Positions 1 through 30,254 of a stretch of DNA of 64,000 bases are shown here, in pieces (position 1 is the first letter of the stretch; each line of letters starts with the position of its first letter). The position numbers and the translations under genes were made by a program. This DNA comes from Urophycis tenuis (taxonomy: Eukaryota; Chordata; Actinopteri; Gadiformes; Phycidae), in NCBI GenBank assembly GCA_036785325.1, contig JAXIVH010000001.1:1100001-1164000 (forward strand), in the 5' to 3' direction. The notes beneath the pieces were generated by a model. It saw only the letters and a program-made list of their open reading frames with translations. It made no database searches and was not told the origin of the DNA.

Positions 1-2004
1 CAAGACGTCATTACATCGTTGAAACAGTAAAGTTATGCTTTATTTCTTTTCTCAAAATGTGTCTGGACTCACAATAAAGGTAGTCTTCACCATATGAATA
101 GCTTTTTGTTTGGCTACAGGATGCAATAACAAACCTGCACCTCACCAGCCTTCATTCTCCCCGTGTTTTTTATTTTTTTATGCAAGTATGCACTAAAAAA
201 ACCCAACAGACCTAGACCTGCTGCACACATACCCGTGGTAGTTGAAACTACTGAAGTATCTATAACCTGATAGGATATGGCTGCTACCCGCTAATTCCCT
301 CTGCTTTATCTGAAACTAACTTGACAACTAACATAGACAATGAGCCAGCAGTTTTCAATATAATGTCCGTAGCGCGACGTATAGCCAAACGATTGCAGCC
401 ATAGTACGTTCATGTCAACATAGTGCCTACAACACCAAGCAAAGGCTGTGTTGAAGCCTTTCTAACAGTCTGCAGCCTGAGCTGCTGTGAGCTCCTGAGG
501 GAATCTGTGGACAGCGCCCTGGGCAGGGATGTCACAGAGAGACAGTGTGCTATGAACACAGTACACCAGAGGCGTGGCCACTGGCCTGGACGGGCCTAGG
601 CCCGCCTACTTGTCAGTCTTGCCCGTCCAATCAGAGGGCTTTCCTTCGTTTACTCACCAAACGTACCTTCAATCAAATTGGCTTTGCCCCGTTTTGCATG
701 CTGGCTATTTAGGTTCTCTAATATTTTAATGTAAGGGCTATTTTTTGGACTCAATGTATTCGTCCCAATGATGTCTTACTTGTTTCTGTGTGTGAAAAAC
801 TTGAAATAAATCCCTCCAAAAGAATAACTGTAGCCATAGGCTACTGCCCACTTGGTTGACTGCTAAACACCATAACACCATAGAACACACCATGTAAAAT
901 AACACAGGAGCCCTGCAGCCCTTAAAGTCACAGCCTATGTGCAAGGCGGTTGTTTAGCTGCACATCTTCACGTCACAGGAAGCAAAAGGCAAGCTAATAA
1001 CATAAGCATCTCCCATGCACGTTGTGATGGCACCATCTTCACAAACAATCCAGACACAAGCAGTAAAATCAGCTCAACTATTCTACGCATTCAAAACAAT
1101 AACGACCATTTAACTGTCATTGTTTGTTATGCAAAGCTTAGTAACAACACCGATGTTCCTGATAACCATCCCTGCAGAGCGTATCAAGGGTTAAACTGTT
1201 ACATTAAATTGGTGTTGGGTGTGAATGATCCATACAGTCTATGGTATTATCTGTTATAGCTCCTTTCCTTAGTGCATGAGTTCAAATGTGTTGGCCTGAC
1301 TAATTCCAATCAAATACTGATCCCACTGATTCCTTCCCCTGTGTTAGTGATGTTTCATTTATTCAAAGTTGCTTTACATTTAAACTTGAAGAAACGGTCA
1401 GAAGACCATGTGGCTCCACTTCTAATTAGTCCAAACTAAACTCCCTAGTGCTGTGTGTACATGCGGTGGCATCTTTTCTTAAAGGAATACAACGCATTTC
1501 CGGTGGCTCAGCAAATCTCTCATATAACGCTGACTTAAAACCCTTATATAATCCGCACACAATGATTTTCATAAGAAACATTATGTTAATATATATTTCA
1601 CTAATAAAAACAAATGGTGATCATTATCGGATTGGAAGATGAAATGGGATGATGAAAGACCAGTGATGAGTGATGAGTCATTCTGTACGCAGGATGGCCG
1701 TATTCTAAATAGCTAACCTTTTTTCTCATGAAATCTCTAATAAACAATATAGTTCACTGCTTAGGGAACAAGTAAGGCACGGAATAGGGGATGAAATCTG
1801 ATGATAATGAAAACCACTATGCATCATGGATCATGCATGATAGTGCGGAAATAAGTACATATCTGTTGTATATTCTTCAGTTGTATGTTCTTCTTTTACA
1901 GTGCAATATGGGTATTAAGTAGTGCACAACATATGCGGGTGTGTGTGTATATATATCTGTGATTGTGCTTCTATGAGTGTCTGTCTATTTATTCATTAAC
2001 TTAC
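1..2004 (-). other. glra3 intron 5 sequence, no exon found
   Basis: Both strands were read for the expected next glra3 exon and none was seen. The stretch is AT-rich, with short open frames that show no recognisable domain. A short motif near 560-600 (gaggcgtggccactgg) vaguely resembles the end of a DNA transposon but is too short to call. Confidence 0.6.
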
Positions 2005-19594
<17,590 letters not shown>

Positions 19595-20110
19595 CTTGGA
19601 GTGGAATCAACCTTCCACAACCTTCCAAGTCGAGACACGACTTGCAACTTGCAAAGCAACACGTCTTGTCTCCAGCAGCTCTCTTGTCTCCAGCAGCTGT
19701 CTTGTCTCCAGCAGCTCTCTGAGTTGAGTCAGTAATCCTGTGGAAGTGTCCGCCAGTGTAGCAGCCAGGTCGTGTCAAACGGCGAGTTTAAATAGCATCA
19801 GGAACATAGTAGGCTTTTAATCCGCATGAAAGGAATAAAAAAAAAAATCCTCACAACACCCAAGAGTAACCGTGTCTACCCATCACAAGACACACAAAGA
19901 CATACTAAAGATAGCAAATTGAGCATCGCAACGATACATTATTTGTGAAAAGACACACGGTGAAGACAGTTGAACGACGATCGCACTGCGCTGTTGAAAG
20001 CATACTCGCTCCGCGCGCTCTGTATTCCAGGAGGAGGAGGTCCCGCCCCCACTGGACTGACTTGAGTGACAAGCGGGCCAACGAATCTCATACATCTCCC
20101 ACTGGACCTA
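19595..20110 (-). promoter_or_regulatory. Likely glra3 5' UTR and promoter region
   Basis: This stretch lies immediately upstream of the candidate exon 1. It is richer in CpG than its surroundings (cgctccgcgcgctctg near 20008) and holds a GC-box-like gtcccgccccca near 20039. A small triplicated ctcttgtctccagcagct lies at about 19670-19720. No start site can be fixed from sequence alone. Confidence 0.4.
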
Positions 20111-22695
20111 CAACCTTTGGAACAAGCACGCACACTCCAGCCTCAGACTGTGAGGCTGATGAAGACCGCAAAAGAACCATTGAAAATATTAGCATGTCAA
20201 ATATAGTACCTAGTTGCTGTATCCATAACAAAATTGCATTTTGTTCACAAGATATACAATTATCGAGTCGCTTTTTAAACCAAAATATACATAAATACCA
20301 CCATTTTCTTATTGATATGCAAACTAATATGAATCACAAAAAATTCCACACACATTCATTCCATTGCATTGCCAGCCATGCACACTCGCTCAAAGAGTTT
20401 TTTTTTTTTACAACCTAATCAGTTAATATCCAAGGGCTATCCAAAGCCCTGACAACATGCATAATCCTGGCATAATGTAATGTATTGTATACATTGTTAA
20501 AGTGTAGTTCTAAAACAAACCGGTCCAAAAAGACTCCTTTTTATTAATTAAATACATTTTATTTAACACAGCAAGCACAAGCCATGCCACGTAGCCTATG
20601 CTTGTTATTCCTAAAAGTTGTAGTAAAATGTTGTTTACGTGCCAATTTTTTTTTTACAATGAGCAAGTGAAGCCACATAATGTATTTCAAATGAAATGCT
20701 TAATGAAGAGCACGTTTAAGTGTAAGTTCAGCATACTCATTGGACGTATCTGCTTTTGGATAGCATGTTCACATGTACAACTCCTCTCTCCTGCCCATCC
20801 TGCTGCTCCTTGTCTCTACAAACCCCTTCATGCCTCATCCCAAAACGTCCCTCTGGTTCAGCTGCTTCTCGACCTCCCCACTCCCCTTGTGTTTGCTTCA
20901 AATTGTACGAAACCGTCGTTTCATGTCCTTCCTTGCTAATGTGTTTTCTGTGAATTAGACATTAGGTTCTGGGTATCACAGTGTAGCATGGTAAAATATG
21001 TACTACCTCCTGTCAACTGCTCCTCAGATTATACCAGGAAAGCCTTTTAAATATCCTGTCCTCCTGCTCTACACTATGCTATCTGGCTCTTGAGAACATC
21101 TTCTCAAGAGCATTTTCACACACATTAGGCACTTGGGAAATATGGTCATTATTTATCAGGATTATGAATTTACCAATCATATTGTGTGAACATATCTGTG
21201 GTTGATACTTAAAAAAACAAAACAAACATAACAATTATTTCTTTTTTTTTTGTAGTGCTAAGCTGGACTCCACTTCTGTTTCAGAGTTTGACAGCAGTTC
21301 TATCAACACCTTTGAAAAAGAAACTTAGGCCAACATCACAATTGAGGATAATGAACATGATGGGTATTATACAAATTAAACTAAGCTTTTTTTTTTGCTC
21401 AATTACACGAGTGTGGAATAAATAAAAATGTATATCTTTATTCTCAATTCCTTCTCATGGCAAGACATACAAAGGAATCAAGAGTATGTTTCTCACCCTC
21501 TCACGGTGAAACAGATAAAGTGCACAGGCAGAACATGCAGGACAAGACATTCCTAGTACTAAAACTAAATTAAACAATAAACAATAAAAATAGACAATAA
21601 AAATAAATCTGTTGACTATAATTAAAGGGGTCAGGTCATATTATGCTTTTTTTTCAAGGACAGTTTTTCCAATTCCTTAGTGTATTACAAAGCTTTTGTA
21701 TGTTTAAGGTCTTCTAAGCTACAAAGGTCAACGTTCGCACCAAAGGGAAAGAAAGATTCCCTTACTGCCAGTCAGCCTTTACTCAGTGACTTTGTTACTT
21801 CACAAAGTCAGGGATGTGCAGAAGTCCTACCTAGCTGGATAGAATGGTGGCAGTTCATTTCAGTTCTGGTATCACCATACAATGCTGTTGTCATCAGTGC
21901 AAATGCAAATCCCATTTTTATGTACTTCCAAAGGAAGATGAGGTGAAGAAATACATTTTGACTGTTCCCTTTATTTTATAGAGGATTGCTTCCTGAATTA
22001 GGTACAGATGCCTGCTGGATCTCTGCTACCTGTAAGTATGCTTTATTATTTGGTGGATTTGTTCAGTTCAAAACAAACAAGGAAGCTACTAATGAGTGTT
22101 AAACTGCAGAGTTGTTGTTTGTAGCAGAGCTGTACAAAGCTACCTCATGTTATAGTGTCCAAATGTTTTGGTTAATCAGCTGTCATCCTCGGCTAACTTC
22201 CTCCCTAATGTTATTGTGTTCAAATGCAACTAAGGGTATTGTGGGGGTGTGTGTAGGCCTACATGTGTTTACGTGTGTGGTCATACTGTCTCCTAGGGCA
22301 TGTTCCCCAAATCCAAGAAGGGTGAATGCACCAAAAAGCCTATAAAATCTGAAATATTGTGAATAATTATGGGCCACTTTACATATGTACAAAGAAGGGG
22401 GATTCAGAAAACAATTTTCTTTAAATACACAAAGTGAGTATTTGAATGCAATATTTTGCAAACCCAATGCTATTTGTTGAGGAGTCTTAGACAATCCCGA
22501 TAGTTAGGGTGTAGACCTAGATATGGATGGGTTACCATGCATGTATGGGGCACTGGAACCTAGTTATTTAATCTTACAACCTAAATGAAAATAATAAAAA
22601 GTAATGATTTACAGCAAACACTGTTTCATGCCAGTAAGGGAAATCAGCCTTGACTAACTTGTTAGTTTGCGTTATAGTGTTAAAATGTTTTGGTT
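20111..22695. other. Intergenic, no gene recognised
   Basis: AT-rich sequence. It has a short perfect hairpin at 21086-21111 (gctcttgagaa / ttctcaagagc, loop catc). Open frames are short and show no domain. Confidence 0.55.
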
Positions 22696-25600
22696 AGCTG
22701 TAGGCACACCATCACATCGCATCGCATCGTCTACCGCTTATCCGGGGTCGGGTCGCGGGGGCAACAGCTCGAGCAATGGACCCCACACTTCCCTTTCCCT
22801 CCACCTCGTCCTGGGTCTTCCCCGTGATCTCCTCCCAGCTGGTTGTGCCCGGAACACCTCCATAGGGAGGCGCCCAGGGGGCATCCTTATCAGATGCCCG
22901 AACCACCTCAACTGGCTCCTTTCCACGCAAAGGAGCAGCGGCTCTACTCCAAGTCTCTCCCAGATGACTGAGCTCCTCACCCTATCTCTAAGGGAGATGC
23001 CAGCCACCCTCCTGAGAAAACCCATTTCGGCCGCTTGTACCCGCGATCTCGTTCTTTCGGTCATTACCCAACCTTCATGACCATAGGTGAGAGTAGGAAC
23101 AAAGATAGACCGGAAGATCGAGAGCTTCGCCTTCTGGCTCAGCTCCCTCTTCGTCACAACGGTGCGGTAGAGCGAATGCAAAACCGCCCCCGCTGCTCCG
23201 ATTCTCCGGCCCATCTCCTGCTCCATCCTCCCCTCACTCGTGAACAAGACCCCGAGGTACTTGAACTCCTTCACTTGGGGTAAGGACTCATTCCCTACCC
23301 GGAGTAGGCAATCCACCGGTTTCCTGCTGAGAGCCATGGCCTCAGATTTAGAGGTGCTGATCCTCATTCCAACCGCTTCATACTCGGCTCCGAATCGATT
23401 CAGTGAGTGCTGAAGGTCACAGGCCGATGATGCCATCAGGACCACATCATCTGCAAAAAGCAGCAATGAGATCCCTAGCCCACCGACCTGCAACCTCTCC
23501 TCCCCCCGACTACGCCTCGATATCCTGTCCATGAAGACCACAAACAGGATTGGTGATAAAGCGCAGCCCTGGCGGAGGCCAACCCCCTCCGGAAATGAGT
23601 CCGACTTACTGCCGAGAACCCGGATACAGCTCTCGCTTTGGGTGTACAGAGATTGGATGGCTCTGAGAAGTGCCCGCCTCACTCCATACTCCCGCAGCAC
23701 CTCCCACAATATCTCCCGGGGAACCCGGTCATACGCCTTCTCCAGATCTACAAAACACATGTAGACCGGATGGGCATACTCCCAGGCCCCCTCCAGGATC
23801 CTTGCGAGAGTGAAGAGCTGGTCCGTTGTTCCACGACCAGAATGGAATCCGCATTGTTCCTCCTCAATCTGAGGTTCGACTATCGGCCGAACCCTCCTTT
23901 CCAGCACCTTGGAGTAGACTTTACCAGGAAGGCTGAGAAGTGTGATGCCCCTGTAATTGGCACACATTCTCTGGTCCCCTTTTTTGAACAGGGGGACCAC
24001 CACCCCTGTCTGCCACTCCCTCGGCACTGTTCCCGACCTCCATGCGATGTTGAAGAGACGTGTCATCCACGACAGGCCCTCCACACCCAAAGCCTTCAAC
24101 ATTTCTGGACGGATCTCATCAACCCCCGGGGCATTGCCACTGCCGAGTTGTTTGACTACCTCAGTGACTTCCACCAGGGAAATTGACGACGATCCCCCAT
24201 CAGCTTCCAGCTCTGCCTCTACCAAAGAGGGCGCATTAGTCGGATTCAGGAGTTCCTCAAAATGCTCCTTCCACCGCCCGATTACCTCCTCAGTTGAGGT
24301 CAACAGCGTTCCATCCTTGCTGTAAACAGCTTGGATGGTTCCCCGTTTCCCCCTCCTGAGGTGTCGGACAGTACGCCAGAAGCACTTTGGCGCCGACCGA
24401 AAGTCCTTCTCCATGGCTTCTCCGAACTCCTCCCAAACCCGCTGCTTTGCCTCTGCCACAGCAGAGGCCGCCGCCCTCCGGGCACTTCGGTACCCTGCAA
24501 CTGCCTCCGGAGTCCCCCGGGATAACAGATCCCGGAAGGACTCCTTCAGTCGGACGGCTTCCCCGACCACCGCTGTCCACCACGGTGTTCGAGGGTTACC
24601 GCCCCTTGAGGCACCCAAGACCCTGAGGCCGCAGCCTCCCACCGCAGCTTCAGCCATGGAGGCTTTGAACATCGACCACTCAGGTTCAATGTCCCCAACC
24701 TCCACAGGGATGCCAGAAAAGCTCCGCCGGAGGTATGAGTTGAAGGTCTCTCGGGCAGGGGCCTCCTCCAGACGTTCCCAGTTCACCCGCACTACCCGTT
24801 TGGGCCTACCAGGTCTGTCCCGAGTCTTCCCCCACCCCCTGACCCAACTCACCACCAGATGGTGATCGGTTGACAGCTCCGCCCCTCTCTTCACCCGAGT
24901 GTCCAAAACATGCGGCCTCAGATCTGATGATACGATTACAAAATCGATCATCGACCTTTGACCTAAGGTACTCTGGTACCATGTACACTTATGAGCAACC
25001 TTATGTTCGAACATGGTGTTTGTTATGGACAGTCCATGACTAGCACAGAAGTCCAATAACAGACGACCACTCGGGTTTAGATCCGGGAGGCCGTTCCTCC
25101 CAATCACGCCTCTCCAGGTGTCTCCATCATTGCCCACGTGCGCGTTGAAGTCCCCCAGCAGAACTATGGAGTCCCCTACTGGAGCCCCCTGCAGGACTCC
25201 ATTCAGGGTCTCTAAGAAGGCCGAATACTCCGAGCTGCTGTTCGGTGTATACGCACAAACAACAGTCAGAGTTTTCCCCCCCATAACCGTAGGCGTAGGG
25301 AGACGACACTCTCGTCCACCGGGGTAAACTCCAACGTAGCGGCGCTCAGCCGGGGGCTTGTGAGTATCCCCACACCCGCCCGGCGCCTCGCACCTTGGGC
25401 AACTCCAGAGAAGAATAGCGTCCAACCCCTATCCAGGAGTACGGTTCCAGAACCGAGACTGTGCGTAGAGGAGAGCCCCATCAGATCTAACTGGTAGCGC
25501 TCCGCCTCCCGCACCACCTCCGGCTCTTTCCCCCACAGAGAGGTGACGTTCCACGTCCCCAGAGCCAGCCTTTGCCGCCCAGGTCTGGTTCGTCGAGGTC

Positions 25601-26017
25601 CCTGACCTTCACTGCCACCCATCTGGCAATGCACCCGACCCCAACGGTTCTTCCTGCGAGTGGTGGGCCCACAGAATAGAGAGGGGGGCGGTGCAACGTT
25701 GCTTCTTCGGGCTATTCCCGGCCGGGCTCCGCAAACCCGGCCACCAGGCGCTCGCTGACGGACCCCCCTTCTGGGCCTGGCTCCAGATGGGGGCCCCGGG
25801 CTTCCTCCGGGCAGGGTCTCTCCTCCTCTTACTTGTTCTTCCATCAGAGTCCTTTTGAACCATTCTTTGTTTGGCCCTTCGCCTGAGACCAATTTGCCAT
25901 GGGAGACCCTACCAGGAGCACAAGGCTCCCGACAACACAGCCCTCAGGTTCATAAGGACACCCAAACCATCACCACCACGGTAAGGTGATGGTTCTCGGA
26001 GGAGCTGTAGGCACACC
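22696..26017 (-). mobile_element. Near full-length Rex3 (RTE-clade) LINE with 15-bp target duplication
   Basis: The element spans 22711-26002 (3292 bp) between two copies of agctgtaggcacacc (22696-22710 and 26003-26017). The minus strand codes an endonuclease (LALGTWNVTSLWGKEPEVV, LLGDFNAHVG, STDHHLVV) and then a reverse transcriptase (GLRQGCALSPILF, catalytic FADDVVLM). The 5' part (25892-25266) and the main frame (25425-22738) differ by one frame. The break lies at or near a run of seven C at 25276-25282. Compared with the copy at 44579, the C-terminus lacks about 23 residues after RTRWR without losing frame. The site accaccacccctgtctgcca (23996-24015) matches the Rex3 primer I remember. 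The 3' end has gatgcgatgcgatg repeats, as expected for Rex3. Confidence 0.93.
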
Positions 26018-27680
26018 CAACAGTTTATTTCTCCCCAAGTTCCATGAAATATATACTTAATGCAAGGCTATTGTATGGCTGTGAGTACATGTGTTTACAT
26101 GTGTGGGCATCTGTCTTAGGTCGTGTTCCAAGGTGAATGTGCAACAAAGCAAATAATAAATGTTTATTTTGCACCAGGTCTGAGAGGACTGCAATTTCAT
26201 CTGTGCTATATGCCTGCCATGTAGCACATTTGACAATAAAGATACTTGAATCTTGAATCTAAAAACAAGTCCTTCATTTAATTGGTAACACATCCAAGGC
26301 CAGGATGTGGATGGGTTCCGATGACTGGAACCTGATTTATTCATCTTACAACCTAATACCCCGAAAAGGAATGCATAATAAAGCCAATTATACCTCAGGG
26401 GTCATGTCACTGGAGAGGAGGGGCTTCAGTCTGAAAACAGATAGGGAGCACAGAGTGATCACATAGCTTTTAGGGTTGTTACATTTCAAAATCTTGCTTT
26501 CTTCTCTCTTTTTATATTTTGCAAATCTTCCCTACAGCACCTTAAACAGAAAATCAGTAACTATATTGGACACATGAATATCCGGATGAATGTATGCACA
26601 CAGTCACAAACGGAAGTTCCTGTGCCATGCCTGCTGTGTGTGTAGAGATGATGGTGATCAAGGGCAGAGCAGGACCTCATTTAGACCATTCTATTATTGA
26701 CAGTGAAATGTTGAGCAGATCTTCTGTTGTTCCTCCCTCGCATGTTCTCGCACACAATGCGCACACCGACACACGCACACGCACACACATATTTGTTCTG
26801 CTCTACTTTGTTGATGTTTATCTATTTTCAGCCCAACATTCTGGACCCCTTCCTCTCTCACGCCTGCATGAGAGACCTTTGGGCTCTGCATGTGAAGCCT
26901 GGCTCCCCTGGGCAGCGCTAATAGACCTACATGCTGTACTCTCATGCAGATCACAGAGTTAATTAGAGATGAGCTGGGCGTCCAGGAAGAAAATAAACTG
27001 ACAGAAAGGCACACTGACAAATATAATACTGATATGACTGAATGTGCTATATATATATACTGTATATAGTATATATAATAAAAACATATTGTGTATGATA
27101 TTTAGAACATTTAAGTAGCAATGTTTCAGAGAGGTGTATATAATTATTAGAATGGACATCATTCTAAATAGAACTGGCAACATTACTCATCTAACTTTAT
27201 TCTAAAATTACATATAAAATAACAGCATAGTCTCATGTTAGTTTGGAACTAACTATCCACATTTTTAATCTCTACTATGGCAATATGATCACCATGCCTT
27301 TTGACATTTATCGGATGGAGATTGGAAAGCATAAACACTCACGAATCAATCGATTGAAACGTTTCAATCAAACAAGTGAAAAAGAACACTGCTTCAATAG
27401 CAGGTCACTCCATAACACTTCATAAGAACAGCAATGCTACAGGTACCCGGGGGAAAGGCAGGATGTGATCAGTACTATAGTTCTGTTATAAACTAATACA
27501 TTGAAATGCATATCATGTGTGTCTATTCCTATGACAGCAGCACTGTTTCTGGTTCATTTACTTCATTCTGTGTCCTTGACCTCTTCAAATGACCTCTGAC
27601 CCTTTCATACTTTCATACCCACCTTTTGCACCAATCTAATTGTTCATTTGTTCTCCATTGTATTTACATATTTCCTTCTC

Positions 27681-27684
<4 letters not shown>

Positions 27685-27758
<74 letters not shown>
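27685..27758. repeat. (AT)n microsatellite
   Basis: About 36 AT dinucleotides with one TTT interruption. Confidence 0.95.
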
Positions 27759-28885
27759 AGATGCTGACTGGCTTTGTGCTGGCTGTGTGAGAGACTGGTG
27801 CAAGACAACCAGCGGAGCAAACAAAGATTCGCCCTGTGAAGAATTCAACACCTCCTGCCTCGGAACTGAACTGTGCACTAGCGATCCCATTGGTTCAGCA
27901 GGATAATGATACCTGTGGTTGTGGCCTGCAGTCTCTTCAGTGCGTATCCCTGTCAGCCTTGAAACCATTACTGTGACCTACAAGCTGGAACATGACGGCT
28001 GTTGAAAAATGCTCAAAGTGCAGCAGCGCTGAGCACATCTCATCCCGTCAGAAAGCCCCCTAGTGGTGACGGAGCGGTAGGGGGGTTCTGAGCTTTACAT
28101 TTCTGCTGTCGGTTAAGTTGTTGTAGTCTGTAAATCTATTGATTGCATATGGATCCACCCGTGCCTGACATCGACAGACCAATTGTGAATGCGTATTGGG
28201 CTGTTGTGTCAGACACACTTCACAATATGTGCAGGGTAAAGTTCTCAACCACTTGATTTGTTGTTATCCATTTGCTCATTTAATATAATATAGAAGTTTT
28301 TTTTTTTTTTTAAATATCAATTTACTACTATTATTTTACTACAAGCTTTTACTATGTGATATACTGGCATTATTTTTTTAGGAAATTTGGTTGAACTTGT
28401 TTTTATGAAAGCCTGGTTGGGGTGTTTGGACCGCCAGACCATTTCTCTTGAAGGGGCCAGATGCAAGAGCCAAGAGTCTTAAAAAGGGACGGACAACAGG
28501 ATCTTACAATATAAAACAATTATAGCATGTATCACAAGAGGATATATCAAATAAATGATGTCGGTCAATATATATACTGTATATATCAAACCCAATATCT
28601 TGCGAAATGTTAAAAAGTAAATTAGTACTCAAAGGCAGCAATAAACGCTTAGGGACTTGGGATTGTAACCCTCCATAACATAATTAGAAGTTGTTAGAAA
28701 TTGTAGAACAGGTAGAGGCAGGTATAATTGGTAGGACCTTTATTATTGTCACACAACAATCAGAGCAGGTATCAGACCAGGGCAGAGGAAAGCAGAAACC
28801 AGGAACAGAGACGACGTTGGTGGTCGGGGACAGGGGGCTGAGGTGATATCCAGGAAGGCCATGAGACGGGATGGTCAGGGACAGG

Positions 28886-29012
28886 AGCCAAGACAACCTG
28901 GCAATGGGGGAATATGAGGAGCCAAGACAACCTGGCAATGGGGGAATATGAGGAGCCAAGACAACCTGGCAATGGGGGAATATGAGGAGCCAAGACAACC
29001 TGGCAATGGGGG
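28886..29012. repeat. 34-bp minisatellite, about 3.5 copies
   Basis: The unit gaggagccaagacaacctgg plus caatgggggaatat is repeated head to tail almost without change. Confidence 0.93.
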
Positions 29013-29112
29013 GATGGAGAGGAGAGGGGTGGACACTCTTGGTTGCTGATTGGAGGCAACTCAGTGATCAAGTGAACAGAGTTGTCTTGATGAGCAGGGA
29101 GTGACAGACAGG

Positions 29113-29217
29113 TGAGGAGGAGGAGCAGGAGGAGGAGGAGGAGGAGGAGGAGGAGGGAGTGACTGGCAGACAGGTGAGGAGGAGGAGGAGGAGGAGGTGG
29201 AGGAGGGAAAGTATCCG
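29113..29217. repeat. (GGA)n purine tract
   Basis: Two runs of gaggaggagg separated by a duplicated tgacagacaggtgaggagga segment. It is a polypurine tract. Confidence 0.93.
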
Positions 29218-29597
29218 GGGCTGAGACGACTGAGGTGAGGAGAAAGCAGACTGTGACATAAATGAAAGATTTCTTTTGCCCATCAAATGACGAAGAAAAT
29301 CCCTTCAAGAAAAAGAAAACACAAGGATCTTGATATTGGCTCTAGATAAGTAGATGACAACAAAATATTTTTTTGTTGGCGATACTACAGGGTTGTTGGT
29401 GAACATCAGTTCAAGACAACTCAAGAGAGTTGAAGATGTATAATCCTAATAAAGGTACAATTGGTACAATAATAAGCGGTCATTGCGATGTGATGTCACA
29501 ATGTACAAGCCCTATATTTGGTTATCTACTAACATATGGAAGATAATGGCTGGAAGGCTTAATATCCACCAAATGAAAAGAAGTGCAGCCTATGAAG

Positions 29598-29690
29598 TGG
29601 CCCTGTCAAGCTCAGCTGGCAGAGCAGGGCAGTCAGGGTCAGGGGTTCAATTCCCAGTAGGAATGTATGCACTCCTGCTATTGTAACATA
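29598..29690 (+). mobile_element. tRNA-like SINE fragment
   Basis: A-box-like aagctcagctggcagagc and B-box ggttcaattcc (29644-29654) are spaced as in a tRNA gene, but flanking pairs do not clearly form an acceptor stem. It is best read as the head of a tRNA-derived SINE or a tRNA pseudogene. Confidence 0.4.
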
Positions 29691-29789
29691 CATTTTGTCT
29701 TTTAAAGAAGGAGTTGCAGGATTGTTGCTGTTGGTGAGTACATACGGGATTAGAGCTTGTGTTGTAGCTTTTCTGTTGGTAGAGCTAAC

Positions 29790-30046
29790 TCATAGTTAGT
29801 AGTTACTCTCTGCTGTATGAGCTAACTCATACAGTTAGTAGTCACTCTCTGCTGTATGAGCTAACTCATACAGTTAGTAGTCGCTCTCTGCTGTATGAGC
29901 TAACTCATACAGTTAGTAGTTACTCTCTGCTGTATGAGCTAACTCATACATAGTAGTCACTCTCTGCTGTATGAGCTAACTCATACAGTTAGTAGTCACT
30001 CTCTGCTGTATGAGCTAACTCATACAGTTAGTAGTCACTCTCTGCT
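29790..30046. repeat. 39-bp minisatellite with a hairpin in every unit
   Basis: About 6.5 copies of a 39-bp unit. Most units contain ctgtatgag-ctaa-ctcatacag, a perfect 9-bp stem with a 4-nt loop, followed by ttagtagtcactctctg. One copy lacks part of the right arm (near 29950). Confidence 0.93.
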
Positions 30047-30254
30047 GTTGCTGCTATTGGTATTGGTGTTGTTGTTGTTGTTGTTGAATAGGACTGCAAG
30101 AGCCCACTCAAGCTTTGATCAAGTAAGTTTCGGCCTCTCAGGTGTCACTAGCCTTGATAGCTTGGCGGAGCTATGACTACACCATTCACATCTGAACAGA
30201 TAAAATGCTAGTGTTAGGCATAGGCGTCAGCTTTAGCGTCGACCATCAAACTAA

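Larger units (their letters stand above)
26018..30229. other. Intergenic with simple repeats, no gene
   Basis: No supported gene. A LINE-type 3' end (tttgacaataaagatacttg, then aatcttgaatc) lies at about 26228-26262. Other content is listed separately: an AT microsatellite at 27685, minisatellites at 28890 and 29790, GGA repeats at 29110 and a tRNA-like SINE fragment at 29598. Confidence 0.6.

Noticed and set aside
22712..25892. Many open frames on the plus strand within 22.7-25.9 kb
   Set aside because: They are antisense shadows of the GC-rich Rex3 element, whose minus strand has the real endonuclease and reverse transcriptase motifs.
29598..29690. Functional tRNA gene
   Set aside because: A and B boxes are present, but no convincing acceptor stem or cloverleaf could be built. 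A SINE head is more likely.
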